The notes under the pieces were generated by a model. It was not told the origin of the DNA. It saw only the letters and a program-made list of their open reading frames with translations, and did no database searches. From Botryotinia globosa (Eukaryota; Ascomycota; Leotiomycetes; Helotiales; Sclerotiniaceae), in contig RCSZ01000004.1 of the NCBI GenBank assembly GCA_014898425.1, positions 1,116,001 to 1,180,000 of the forward strand: a stretch of DNA of 64,000 nt. Reading direction: 5' to 3'. Every line of letters starts with the position of its first letter. The stretch's first letter is position 1. The position numbers and the translations under genes are program-made. Below are positions 24,164 through 36,600 of the stretch, piece after piece.

Positions 24164-25395
24164 AGTCGACCACTCTATTTTCAGGCCATCCCTCTTTTAG
24201 GCTACCTTTTTATATCAAAAATCACCTGCACTTTTTTAATTTATTAATATCTTTATCAATATTGAGTAGAATTTAATAAAAATTTATATATATATAATTC
24301 GAATTACTTTAGACTTATATTAGAATTTTCAGAATTTTCTAAATTGAGATTTAAAACTTCAAAATATCGATTTTGGAATTTATATATATAAATTTCAAGT
24401 TTTTATATAATCTTTAATCATTTTTTAATAATTATTATTAAAAGAAAATCATGTATTTTTTAGAAAAATTTAAATTTAAATTTATATAGAAATTCCAAAA
24501 AACAATTATATAATATATAATGAGTTTAAAATAATATAAATACTACCTAAAATTTTAAGGGTATTTTTTAAATATTTATTTCTAAAGAATTTTCTATTTT
24601 TTGAAAACTTTTTAAACCAAATATTTTATAAATTTATAATAAAATTTTATAATTTATTTTTAATCATTTTTCTTTAAAAATGATTATAGATTTTATAAAA
24701 TTTTAAATTTGTATATAATTGTCAAGGTCACAAGGTTATAGGGTTCAATAAGACACATGAGACTATGTAATGAGAGGCTTTTAGGTTTACTATATATCTT
24801 GTCACGGATCGCACCTAATCGCAGATGCGATCGCCACATGCGCGCTTGCGCACGTGTACGATCACGTGTACATAGCTAGTATATAGGAAAGCTCTACAGC
24901 GCTTTGCTCCCGTTTCTGTAGTTGTAGATTCTAAGGATAAATTGTACCTTGCTCTCGCAATTCTTCTAAGACAAAGTGTTACATATCTCAGATCTCTTTT
25001 TAATCTGAAAAACTTCGAAGGCTTATTTTATATCTCGAGCTCTTGTATTGAAAGCAATCTACTATTTATAAATTATATACTTTTTATGATTTAGAAGAAT
25101 TAATGAAAAGACTTTGTACTATAATATACTAAGTTGATTCATTACTATTTATTCATTCTAATAATAATTTCTATATAAATTGAAAATTGATATTTTATAA
25201 CTTTAGAAATTAATCTATAAAAATACTATGAATTTAAAATTTTAATATAAGTTTAAAATAATTTGAATTATATAAATATAAGTTTTCATTAAATTATATT
25301 TTATATTAATAGAGATATTAATAAACCAAAAAAGTAATTTTTGGTATAAAAGAATGGCCCAAAAGAGAGGTGGCCTGAAAGTGAGGTATTCGACT
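24164..25395. mobile_element. Long-TIR (foldback-like) transposon, RIP-degraded
   Basis: A 1232-bp A/T-rich block flanked by TA on both sides (24162-24163 and 25396-25397). Its left arm starts AGTCGACCACTC and its right arm, reverse-complemented, starts AGTCGAATACCT. The two arms stay alignable for at least about 180 bp (to roughly 24340 and from roughly 25215). Differences are dominated by C/T and G/A transitions plus one 5-bp gap. That pattern is expected when RIP hits both arms. No ORF remains. A solo LTR is inserted in the middle; without it and one duplicated target the element is about 1043 bp. Superfamily is uncertain: TA duplication suggests Tc1/mariner, the long arms suggest a foldback or MITE derivative. 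Confidence 0.75.
24800..24983. mobile_element. Solo LTR of a retrotransposon, nested in the TIR element
   Basis: A 184-bp island of normal G/C content inside the A/T-rich element. It begins TGTCACGG and ends GTGTTACA (TG...CA termini) and is bounded by a perfect 5-bp direct repeat TATCT (24795-24799 and 24984-24988), the expected target duplication. A TATATAGG promoter-like motif lies inside. Because the LTR is not A/T-converted, it either inserted after the host element was mutated or was too short to be mutated. No internal retrotransposon sequence is adjacent, so it is a recombined solo LTR. Copia versus Gypsy origin cannot be decided from this sequence. Confidence 0.8.
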
Positions 25396-27263
25396 TACAT
25401 ACCTATATTACCCAGAGCATCCAGATAACAATCTTCCATCCCCCTCTGCGTCCCCAATCCCAAAGATCGTATCCTCGCCAAAGCCCATGCGAAAAGCGAG
25501 TTTATGCGTCTATACTTGCATCCAAATACCACGTCCATCATACCTACCGACGTAAATCTACTACGCATCCTAACTCTCAATATCAGATGAATGTGAAACC
25601 AGAGAATCGAATCATGACATCTACAGCTACTTTCACATCCACATCCACATCCATATCCATATCCATATGAGCAATAAACAATGAACAGTGACTTCATTAT
25701 CAAATCTATCTCTCCAAACCTTAATACCTCCATCATCTCAACACTCAACACTTCAGATGCGACTCTCCCCCTTTCCTCCCTCCAAGAAAACAAGAAAACA
25801 AGAAAACAAGACCTCCCACTCACTCACCCCCTCGTTTCTCCCCCTCTTCTCGTCCTCCCATCTTTCCACTACCTGCTCAATTTACTTGCCCTATCCCGCC
25901 TGCCTTTCCTTCTCTTTACCAAATATCAACATTCTCTTGATTCATACAATCTATTCAAGATCGCAATCACTCATCACAATCTTTCCCATTTCTCCTCTCG
26001 TCCCCTCCTTAGAAACTCGCATGTTACCCACTTGAGCCATGCGGTGGGATCCATATAGAAATTCCCAGAGGCTTACGACGTATCAGACACAAGAATCCTC
26101 CGAGCTACCCATTTGTTTGAAGTATATCAACCCTCATCCTCTTTGAGAAGGAAGAACTATAGATACCTACTAGAACATTCACACTATAAGAGAACACAAT
26201 TTCACACTTCGCACTTCGCAAATCAGGCATTCAGAAGCAACAGTTGAAAAACGACAGTGACTGAAATTGTTCAGACCAATGTCATCCATTCTATTACTGT
26301 CTTGACTGGCGACATTCATTATCTTGACAGTTCATCCCCAACCAACCATTCGTCTTCCTATCCATCCATCCATACATCCGCAGACCTGCCACCCTTTCAT
26401 ACGTTCCAAAATCCAAGTAATATAGTAGGCCCAAAAGTCCAAAAATCGCAGCGCCCAAGTAATTTGTGCTATCTCATCCTGTCCATACCAAATTTCTGTC
26501 TATCCAACTTTCGAGTTTCCCATTCCCAATAGATTCATTCAAAGACGATCGAACATTGAAATTAGAAATGGTTTTCCAAAAGGCGAGATAGTAATAGAAA
26601 CCCCAAGATGAGAGCGGGTATAATCAAGTAACGCCTTCTTCCACTCTTTCGAAGAATCAGTATCTCCCATATTCCATATCATCGCCCACCCATAAAATCC
26701 GAATTTGATTTTTTCACCTGGATATTGCAGTTTCCCATCCGCTCCATACCAGAAATGCCAAGAAAACACCTGTTAACTCCTCGACGCACGAGAAATGTAC
26801 GCTCCACTTTTTGTATAAGAGAGAAAAGTGCCATATAGGTCACTTTATTTATTCAATGTAATAAGATATGGAAAATATGTCAAATAATTGACGAGTCCAA
26901 GAAGAAGAGGAAATATAGATACTGCGAAGTAAAAGGTAAAACGCCAACCGGTTTTCTAATAGAACACGTGCCTCGTGGATAGATAGATGAGACGCAGGGA
27001 AGAATAGGCATGCTCGAGAAAAGCTATTAAGTGACAGAGAGCGAAGTTCGGTCTCAATCGGATTTTTATAACACTTACGGTATAATGTCGCTAAAGGGAG
27101 ATTTTCGTGCCCGGAGAAGTGAATTTTCAGAGGCTAGATTTTCATAGAAGAGACAATTGAAGGTGAATTATGATAAAGGTCAAACCCTTTTGGATTGAGA
27201 AAGTTTGTCCCAAATGTTGTCGAGAAAACATGTCGTAAATCGTTCGAATAATTTGAACTTGAA
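25396..27263. other. Intergenic; one orphan exon-like stretch
   Basis: Mostly low-complexity and T/C-rich sequence. On the minus strand 26767-26539 follows a splice-acceptor-like AACAG and is open for about 75 codons with a protein-like, Trp-rich composition (for example SWHFWYGADGKLQYP), then stops. No upstream exon or start could be found, so it may be a gene remnant or a lone exon. The region also holds the 3' flank of the bHLH gene. Confidence 0.35.
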
Positions 27264-28932
27264 CTAGAATCGAGGGTCACGATAACCATTACGGTTTAAA
27301 TCAGATTGATATTGAACTCCACTCATGGATTCAGGCTGTGACATTCCACGAAGTGGTGGCAATTGTTCCTCGCGTTGATAAGAGCCTCTTGGAGCATAAT
27401 TTTCTTGTTGGTATGCATTCATGTTAACGTGTTGACCGCCATTCTGTGGTATTGGAGTGAAGCCGTTCATCACAGACTGGTGATTATTGGAGCCACCTTG
27501 GTTTACTTCATTACGGAGCTGTGAGTTCTCCAAGCGGATGACATTGTTCTCACGGCGAAGACTCTCATTCTCTAGTTGCGAGTTGTGAAGCCTCGATTTC
27601 AAATCTTGAATTTCCTTTGTCTGTGTATGGTGTTCGGCGATAGCTATCGTAGTTTTCTTAGTACATAGTCAATGTGTGGCATTTGAGTTAAATACCTTTG
27701 GTTAATATCTCCCACTTGCTAGCTTTATTGCCGCGCTCTTGAGGCATCAAATCCCTCAAGGTTTCAAACAATTCCTTCATTTCGGTTCGACGCTTTCTCT
27801 CCGCAAGTTTGTGGCTGACGCGGAGTTCAGGTGTGCGGCTGTAGGGTTGCCCATTGTTTGGAGAATCAGCATCTTCAGCTTGTAGATCAGATACTTGGCG
27901 GTTTTGTAGAGAATGATGGTGATGTGACACATTTTGAAACTCAGATGATGCTCGCGATGATCGGAAATCTGCCGAAACTCCCTCTTCTAATCTTCTCTGT
28001 CCAGCTGGCAGACGAGATTCTGTGGTGTATTGGCTGCTTGCGACCGAGTCTGCCATGCTACTACGCCTCGAGTCAAGATTTAAGAACGAGGTACCGACTC
28101 TGCTTATACTCTGGCTGTCCTCGGCATGGCGATCGTGTGAGTTTGAAACTCTGATTGGCTCCTCAGGGAACGCCCAGGCTTCTCCCCTAGTTGGCTCAGC
28201 AGCTCGAGCGATACTAGACATGGCAGGACCAGTGATCTTGGGGGCAGTCTTTGGGACTGTACTTCTGGGGGATGTTGGCTCTGGCAGACGTTGAGGCTGA
28301 TAGCTGTTCGAGAATCGAGGGTTCGACAAGCGATCAGCGGCATTCCCAGGATTGCGCTGCTGCTGTAAAGTGCTTTGGATAGAAGTGGTTGATTGATTAT
28401 TGCTGGCGTATGGGGAGTTGAGTCGCAACTCTTGAAACCCCAATCTTGAATCGACACTCTCTCGACGGGAATCTCCGTTCATTGAAAAAGCTCCCAGCCC
28501 AGATCCATATGATTGTCTGTTTGACTGGCCCATGGACAGTAGTGAATTCGCCATGGAATGTTCGTAAGATGGAGAGACCATAGATGCGACGCTCATGCCA
28601 TTAGAAGTTGGAGAGGTGACCTGTTGATTGGCAATGTGATTTGCGGCAGGCGAGGGGCTTATATCGGCGCTGGAGGAATTATAACCAGTTGGCGAAGGTG
28701 CCATGATGACTTCGCCGTTTGATAATTGTTGCGAGTTATCTAAAATTGGAGGGATTCGTTAGCAAGTTGTTAGAAGCGCATGTTGAAGAGAGTGCCCCCA
28801 AGACTCACGCTTCGATGACGAATCTAGATTTGAATAATAAGCAGAGTCTCTCATACGCTCTTCAGGGCCGACTTCATTTAAAACTTCGGCCAGCCCAGTA
28901 GGCATTCTAGTTGATGGCGGACGTGAATCCAT
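27264..28932 (-). CDS. bHLH-leucine-zipper transcription factor
   Basis: 515 aa from exons 28932-28809, 28739-27696 and 27643-27264, all in phase. The first exon adds the true start (MDSRPPSTRMP). The N-terminal two thirds are Ser/Gln/Asn-rich and disordered. The basic helix-loop-helix begins near residue 350: SHKLAERKRRTEMKELFETL, loop, then helix 2 reaching the last intron. The basic region has the His-x3-Glu-Arg-x-Arg-Arg pattern that in known family members reads CACGTG-type E-boxes. Helix 2 runs into a heptad-like Leu/Asn-rich coiled coil (LKSRLHNSQLENESL), giving a bHLH-zip dimer. A Gln/Asn-rich tail follows. Nuclear regulator; targets unknown. It is about 10 kb from the PKS, so pathway-specific control is not implied. 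Confidence 0.9.
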
Positions 28933-29856
28933 CCTAATCGATTTGATCGACGCAATTGCTTGCTCTGATTACGTATCGTCTATTCTATTTTGAGTGGCGG
29001 CGGGGATTTTTCTTAATTTAGGACTGAAGATAGAAAGCGGGCAAGATTCGCGATTCGCGAGTCGCAATTGAAGAGAGACAATTCGGAGTATTGGAGTGAT
29101 AGGATAGATAGGATACCTAGGTGGTTCAAGGTGGTCGGGGAGATATTGAATCTTGAGGAGTGAATGTTGAATATCGTATGCTATATATTTGTATCTCGTA
29201 TCTCGTAAGAATATAACTTGAGTCGTAGATTGAACTGAAGGCTTGTATGTTGTGAGGATTTAAGAAATTTTCTGGAAGAGTGCAGATAAAGGTAAAGTTG
29301 TGTTCTTGTTCTGCAAGGGAGGGAGAATAATGGATTATGGTTTTCGGGGAGCGGTGATCGGTGATCGGTGGTCGGGTCCTCGCGTATAGCAGCAAAGACT
29401 CGGTGGTTAAGGTGATTATAGTGGTATGTTGGTATGGTGGGTTGGTGGGATTTTGAGTTTATATGTGTAAAGTACCTAGCATGTAGCTATGTACCGTAAC
29501 ATGTATCGACTCGTCTTCTTATTTCAATAAGAAGCCACGCGTGGTGGAAAGTGTAAAAATAATTAAAGAATAAAAAGGGTTTTGGTAAAATGTGGAAGTT
29601 TAACTAACTCTGCTTTGTTCGGTTATATAAAATGATCAAGACGGAATTACAATAAGAAAAGGAGACGATGCTGGAATCTTCAGTGAACTGTGATGATGAG
29701 GTCCATATAAGTGTGCGTGATACCAATAAAGTATATAATAGTGCTTGACGATGATGGGAGGAGGTATACGACCGAGTACTGGAATGTGGTCCCGTATGTA
29801 ATTGGATTGAGGAAAGTCTGTTTTCGGTGTGTCAGTAGATCTGGGGGACGAAAGAA

Positions 29857-29892
29857 GTGCAAATGCAAGTGCAAGTGCAAGTGCAAGTGCAA
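29857..29892. repeat. (GCAAGT)n hexanucleotide repeat
   Basis: About six units, the first imperfect, read directly. It is followed by a GGTAGT/GGCAGT-like degenerate repeat to about 29917. Confidence 0.9.
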
Positions 29893-30087
29893 TTACTGGT
29901 AGTGGTAGTGGCAGTGGACAATAAGTAGTACAAGTGGTACATACCTAGCTATCAGAATCCAGTCCTAGCATCCAGTGTGTGTCAAGTACGAGGACTCAGA
30001 TACGATTCCCCTCCTTCTAGGATGGAAAGAAAAAGTGGTTTGGTGATTTGCAAGAACAAGAGCCCTTGTGCTGATTGTACGGAGTAA

Positions 30088-30113
30088 AGAAGGAGAAGGA
30101 GAAGGAGAAGGAG
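30088..30113. repeat. (GGAGAA)n hexanucleotide repeat
   Basis: About four units in a purine-rich tract. Confidence 0.9.
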
Positions 30114-33100
30114 ATCCCTTGAGGCTTGTGCTAATTGTGAAGAAGGAGAAGAAGAACGACCAGCCCCTTGTGAGGTTGAAGTTTCCCGTGGAAATGGGTT
30201 TATGGAGACGGTTATAATGGACTGGGGAATTCGTAGTCTCTTCTTAATAATGATAATGAGGTGCACAGTCGGGAAGACGTATGGTCGCCAAGTGTGGATG
30301 GTGTGGATGGTGGAAGGCGGATAGTGGGTTCCCTTTGTACTGGACGGGGTGCTGTACAGGAGGACAGGGTCAAGGAATCTTTTAGTGTAAGAGTACAATG
30401 ATATGATGGCGACTCAGGGAGAAAGTTTGTAGATACGTCAACCACGGGCACAACGGCCAACTTGACTTGGACAAAGATTGAGTATGATATAGAGATTGTG
30501 TAGATAGGTTTCAGCACCTTTTGGGGAGGAGATAGATGGTCTGTCTCGTATTTGATATTGGCGAGAGATGAGAGAAGATGAAGGGGGAAGGGGGAAGAGA
30601 TTCAAGTATTTCGTAAGAAGGTGTAACACAATACGGTGGAGTGATTTGTGTCGAGACTCCAAGCCATAAGATTAAGTTCGATGATAGAACTTTGTATGTA
30701 CTGAATGGTGCTGGATGAACACCGGTATGTTATATCCACGAAAGTCAGAACTGCCGACGTTTCTTTAATTGTGCGGCCAGGATCCAAGATTTCGAATACT
30801 TGAATCACTCAATTTACTCTTCCTAGGGGGGGGGAGGGAAGAAAAGTAAGTTCCTCTTCTAATAGTGAAAGAGAAATATTCCAAAGATGTATACGAATGG
30901 GAAGGTTAATAGTCGATCGATCAATATGTGAGAGTGTGTAGATTGTACTAAACTCTCCGTTTAGTACTTTCCTCGACTTTGATTTGATGTCCATTGTCCA
31001 CCCATCAACTGGATCCATGAAAATGGATTAAAAGGGTGTGATTATGCCCTCCCTTGTGTTTCTACAATGTGCAATTGCTGCGTGGGTTAGTACTAGGATT
31101 ATTGTCCTCATGTTCTAGGATCATATATGACCATGTTTGAATGTCAATCTAAACCAATTGAAGTGTAATTTCCTTGGAAAAAGTAATGATATTTATTATC
31201 TGTCTACTAGCATTTTGCTGAATATTGGAATTTCTTCCCCAACTTGTCTCTCCCCCTCCCTCTCCCCGCAAAGAGAGGTCAGTTATATCATTTGAGCGAA
31301 CCGGTGAATTCTAGCTAGCCATACCTAGGTACCTATGTATGTATGTATGCATCATCCATCATCTGTCATCTAATCTGTCATCTAAGGAAAAGACTCCGGA
31401 AGTTGGATTTGTGAAGTTTGAGTTTACTTGCATTAGTTCGAAGCAAGTAAGGTTAAGCATCTAGTCTGTATAACTGTAGCGCCTTGGATTGTGGAGAGAG
31501 AGAAAGACAGAAAGAGGACGAGAGTACAAGAAAGGTAATCGCTGGTAGCCATGCAAGTCGTCGGCGAGATCACAATCGAAAGTGTGAAAAGTCCGAAAGG
31601 ATATCTAAGCAGTCATACGAAATCATAACCATCCCATCAATGCCTGGATATCTCGTTCGTAATACTCTTATAATCATTAACATATGCAAACTAATTACTC
31701 TGATATGGCAACTGAACTGTGCCGCATCCCCTAATCATTCATGTCAGCCATATATACATGGATTATTACATCGTAAATCGTGATAGATCAATGATTGGAC
31801 ATGTCGCGATTTGGTGCTTACTCGTCCTTGGATCAGATCAGACCAGATCAGACAATAAGATAATCAATAGTTGCCCCATCTTTCCATCTATTTCCCCTCA
31901 ATCCCTCAACATCGCGCGCGGGAGGTTCTTGGGTCAAATATTGGTATCTGGATCATGTATCACTGATGAAGTGAGGCATGCTGCAGGTCTCGCAAAGCTA
32001 CATGATACATGGCAAGTAGATGTGATTAGCGTGGTCTGATTGCTCAATGGTATCTCTTGGGAATTACTGCTCAATCATAGTTCGATATGACCAAAAGGTC
32101 TCTGTCTCTCAGAGTTTCGAAGAATATCTGATCAGATCTGACAAGTCACCTCCTCCAGATGCTGCAACTCGAATTCCTCACCCATTACTGAAAATTCCGA
32201 AGATCTTGACTTGACAATGACAGGGAAGCAGTTTCTCATTGTATTACTTGACTAGGTACTCTCAACGGCTTTGTTGAGCTGGCACAGAGTATAAGTCGTA
32301 CGGGACTAAGACATGATATCAAAATGACGATACTACAGAATCTGGGAGAAGCTTGGAAGTGAAAATGTCTTGGGGGTTTTCTTCCATCCTGACTCTGGAG
32401 TCTGGAGTCTGGAGTCCGGAGTCTGGGGCCTAGACGGAGAGATCAAGCCTTCCAAGAATCCAAAAGGTCTTCATCCAAGACAATTGACTTGCAGTATCGA
32501 TCGATATCGTGCCAGCTTACTGCCAATACTACCTAACGACCTAGGTAGAAGTAGACCTGTCGACACAATACCCGTGGACCTACCTATCCTATCCTATCCT
32601 ATCTACTCCGTACTATTATCTAGAAACATAAAAAGCTCAGATCAATCTATGGCTCTTTTTCTTGAACGCTCGTGCCTGACAGGACAAACTTCTCCACAAA
32701 ATGTTTCCGAGTATTAATCCGGGAAGTTTTTTACGGAGTGTCGTGTCTCCCTGGTCCCTAGGACCTACACTGCAGAGTGCCTGCGAAGTGGCTACGGAAT
32801 GTCTGCGGAGTACCTTGGTAGATACTAGGTTAGGTAGTTAGATTATAGATGTTGCATCTCTTCACGCAAACTTTAATCGCTCGTCTCCTCAAAATGGCAT
32901 TCTTGCCGTTGCATCCTATCCAGTGATTCCAATTCCAATTCCATCCCTTCCCTTCCCTTCCCTTCCCGTATATACCCAGCTCATCAAACAAACAAGCAGT
33001 GCTGTCAATGTTAGCTAATACATTCATCCTTTCATCACTGGCATATATCTGCCGTTGTTTCAAAAGCAGCGTTAAGCTATCTTGAACCTTGTTCCCCGAT

Positions 33101-33647
33101 AAAAAAGAACCCTAGTTAGTATACACGGTAGGCTTCGACCTGGTCCGACCCTGTTGCTGCACAATGCGCGGCATGAAAGAGCAGGGCTTCAAAAAATCAT
33201 CTGGAGGTTGGGGGCCACGCTGACCGAGAACTAATACTGTACACACGCCTTCAAACTTTTTCAAACATTCGACATCTCCCTAGGTATGGATGTCAATCAG
33301 TACATATGATCGGATCTAGACTGATTCATTGTCCAAAACGGTGACGTGATTCATTCATAAACCACCTCGTCAACAATGATTCATAGAGGAACTTATCGAT
33401 ACTGCATTCGATGCTTATTCTCGCCCGTCTGACGACTGGAGGTACTTAGGTACCAATTACAGGGTATTTGACTTCTCCAGGGTTTTGTGTGGAGTGAGAT
33501 CTTAGCCCTTCTCAAAGTATTACACAGGCTTTATCACGCTGTGCATTCAGGCTCAAATGTTGATCGGTGACATTGCAGTTTCGCAAAAGACCGAAGATTG
33601 TTGATCAATGATATACCTGGCGCTTGTCGATAGACGCTGTTCAGCCA

Positions 33648-33679
33648 GGATATCAGGATATCAGGATATCAGGATATCA
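33648..33679. repeat. (GGATATCA)n octanucleotide repeat
   Basis: Four perfect copies; each unit contains the palindrome GATATC. Confidence 0.9.
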
Positions 33680-36600
33680 TCGAGGGGAGGGGAGGGGAGC
33701 AGAGCAGAGCAGGGAGCTTACTCATTAAATCCTTGGCTACGACGCTGTGAGCCCAATCTGGATTGAATCCACAACCCCCCGAGTTTAACCCTTGGAATAT
33801 CTCACTCTTACTCATAACCGCCCCGAAAGATGGTTTGGGGCCAAGATTCGGGCCATCATATCTCGATGAAAATCTTAGCAATTTGCCAATTCCGTTGCAG
33901 GGTTTTGAGTTGCATTAGCAAGTCTTTAAGGTGTAAGTTAGGCTGTTTAATCCACGATATGTTAACGTGGTAAATCTAGATCGACCTTCGAACAACGTGT
34001 GAGGGACTGAGGGTGCATTTGGAGTGAAAGCTTAAGGTTAAACTATTAACCGATAAATGAAGTCCAGGTGTGAATGGGGGTTTCGTTAAAATGGGGTAAT
34101 TAAATGGTAAATAGGATGAAAAGATATTACAGTCAAATGGCTAAAATTAAGATATAATTCCTCATAATTCATATCTACCGTATAATATAGCATTTATTAT
34201 GTAGATATGTAAGTATCGAGTGTTTTAGTAGAATCAAAATGTGAAGTAGCATTCACGTACCGAAGTACAATATAGTTAGACGATATTCATCCGTATAAAC
34301 TTCAAACTTCAAACGGCTACAGCCCCAGCTACAGCTACCTACACTAACGCTAAAGTCAAAGTTAACTAGATATTCTAATCAGGTGCGAGGGAGTGCGGAG
34401 GAAAGAAAAGAAAGAGGATTGATGGATATTCAGATCTTACAGGAACAATAAAGATCCGTTAAACTTAGATTTCCTGACACCCTCTTCGTCTTCATCCGCA
34501 TCGACGATCCCTTCGGATATCCATGGATGACCATCAATCCATTCATCCTCAGCTCGTGGCTCAGGAATCAGGATGGATTCAAGTTCAACCCATTTGAGCA
34601 TTCCATTCCTCTCGTGGAGGCACACACATGCTCCACACCACCACCATGATTACCCATTTCCAGCCCAGCCCAGCCCCAGCCCAGCCCCAGCCCTTTTCAA
34701 AGTCTGGACTGCCATGTGCTGACACTGCTGACACTGCTCCATGGAAACCTTGGAATCCCTACTTTGTTGCAAATTGCAATACCTCCGCGGTATGCACGAT
34801 GCACGATGCACCAAATACATGTACTTTCCACACTTCACATTTTCCATCCAATCATGAAATCGGGTTCGTTGGACCATCTCTCCTACCACTCGGCCTGCGT
34901 GACAGATAACTTGTAAGTTGTATCGTGGAACATCAAGTCACATCATGGAGATCAGTATGTATCTTACCATCCAAGTAGTTCCGTTTGCTACCGACTACAT
35001 GGAACCTTATATCGGTGATCATTCTTGTGCTTCCATATACGTACTTGAAGTTGCACAGCACGACCCAATCTAAGTGGATTGGTAAAATGTGAATGCATCT
35101 GGCTGGTACTCTCATCTCTGTGCTCATATTCTTCCATCACCAACGTTACGTAGCGTCGGATGCGTTGATAATCTCTTCATCGTATATATAAGATTCATAT
35201 GAAAGTGCCCACCCAGCTTGCACCATGAGTCTCGACGAAGCTTGTTTCGTTCTTATCGAACAAGGAAATTTAAAGTAAAATTTCGCAAGAAGTACAAACT
35301 CACGGGATCACAACATTTTCATTTATCTACCCCAATTTTCATCTCATAATTTAAGGGTACCTGCCTATAAGTCGTGATACCATACGGTGGCGTATCTCCA
35401 TATCGTCAATTGATCACCATGTCACCATGTCACCCCCTTCCCTAGAAGTTTTCTACGGCCTCCAAATTTGGCCTCACACGGATGTATCGATACACTAAAC
35501 AAAGTTTCCAAAACAATTTTGAACACAAAAACATACTCTGGGATGGGATGATTGTGACGTTTTTTTCCTTTCTGCTGGATCTTTGTGTAAAGCACGCATG
35601 CTACTTGCATTCATATCCTGAACCATGGTTCCTCGAGAACACACGGCTGGAAAGTATCCTAGACATATATGAGATGAGCTCAGCTGCTCTCATTCACGAA
35701 ATCAGATGTCAACGAACCATTTTGAGGGATTCGGGCAGGAATATCTTTAAATACGGTTCAGTAATAAAGAATGGCATCGGGAGCCTCATATTACCTCTCG
35801 ATCTTTTAATAGTGGCATTCTTTCCTTGATTGATATTGAATACTCCATCGTTTTTACCCGTCAATGTTATACAAGCCATATCAGCTCCATGCTAGCAACG
35901 ACGACCTTTGAATACTTCGTCATACTCATCTAGCTACCTATTTTCTAGGTATTAGATAAACTTCCGGCGCTTGTTGTAAGATTATGAAACTATGATACTG
36001 TGCCTTACACTTTTAGATATTAAGCTTCTAGTCAAGGACTGGACTCTACTTGGAGCCACCTCAGTTCGTACCACATCGGCCTTACTGTATCTATCCGAGC
36101 CGATCGCACTCATTCAGCTGCACTGTATTTCCCCATTGAAATAATTAATACAGTAGTATATTATTTGATTTCGAGAAGAGTTTCAAGACAACCCCAATCA
36201 CAACAAAGTAAAATTGTCCTTACCAGTCCTTTCACTTCAACCTTCCAATATCCATCTCCAATATCCATCCTCCTCGCACGAGACGTTCCGTTCCATCGCA
36301 CACTCCACACTCCACAGCAACACAACACCACATCTTACACTCCACCAAATCCCGCCCCTGTAATTAAATTGATTTTTCTTTCAGAAACGAAAGAAAATGT
36401 GGCTAAAGCGTGTTTACGGGCGTACACTACACTACACTACATAACACTCTATCTTATTTCTCAATCCACTCTACATGCGCAATATACGTGTTGCGCTCAC
36501 AACATATTTACTCGGTTCGGAAGATGCAGGTTCAGGGCCGGTAATATGGTAATGTGCCGTTTTGGTATTATGCTTCTCTGTGTGATGTGATGGAATACAA

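Noticed and set aside
24719..24799. Extension of the solo LTR to the left, starting at TGTCAAGG
   Set aside because: The TATCT duplication and TG...CA ends fit 24800-24983; the left segment has no matching 3' partner.
24719..25060. Full retrotransposon at this site
   Set aside because: No second LTR, primer-binding site or pol sequence; only one LTR with immediate target duplications.
27831..28294. Plus-strand ORFs opposite the bHLH gene
   Set aside because: Antisense shadows of a Ser/Gln-rich coding exon; no domain and no splice support.
29982..30662. Overlapping minus-strand ORFs of 70-140 codons
   Set aside because: They arise from GGAGAA/purine tracts on plus strand; low complexity, no start context, several frames open at once.
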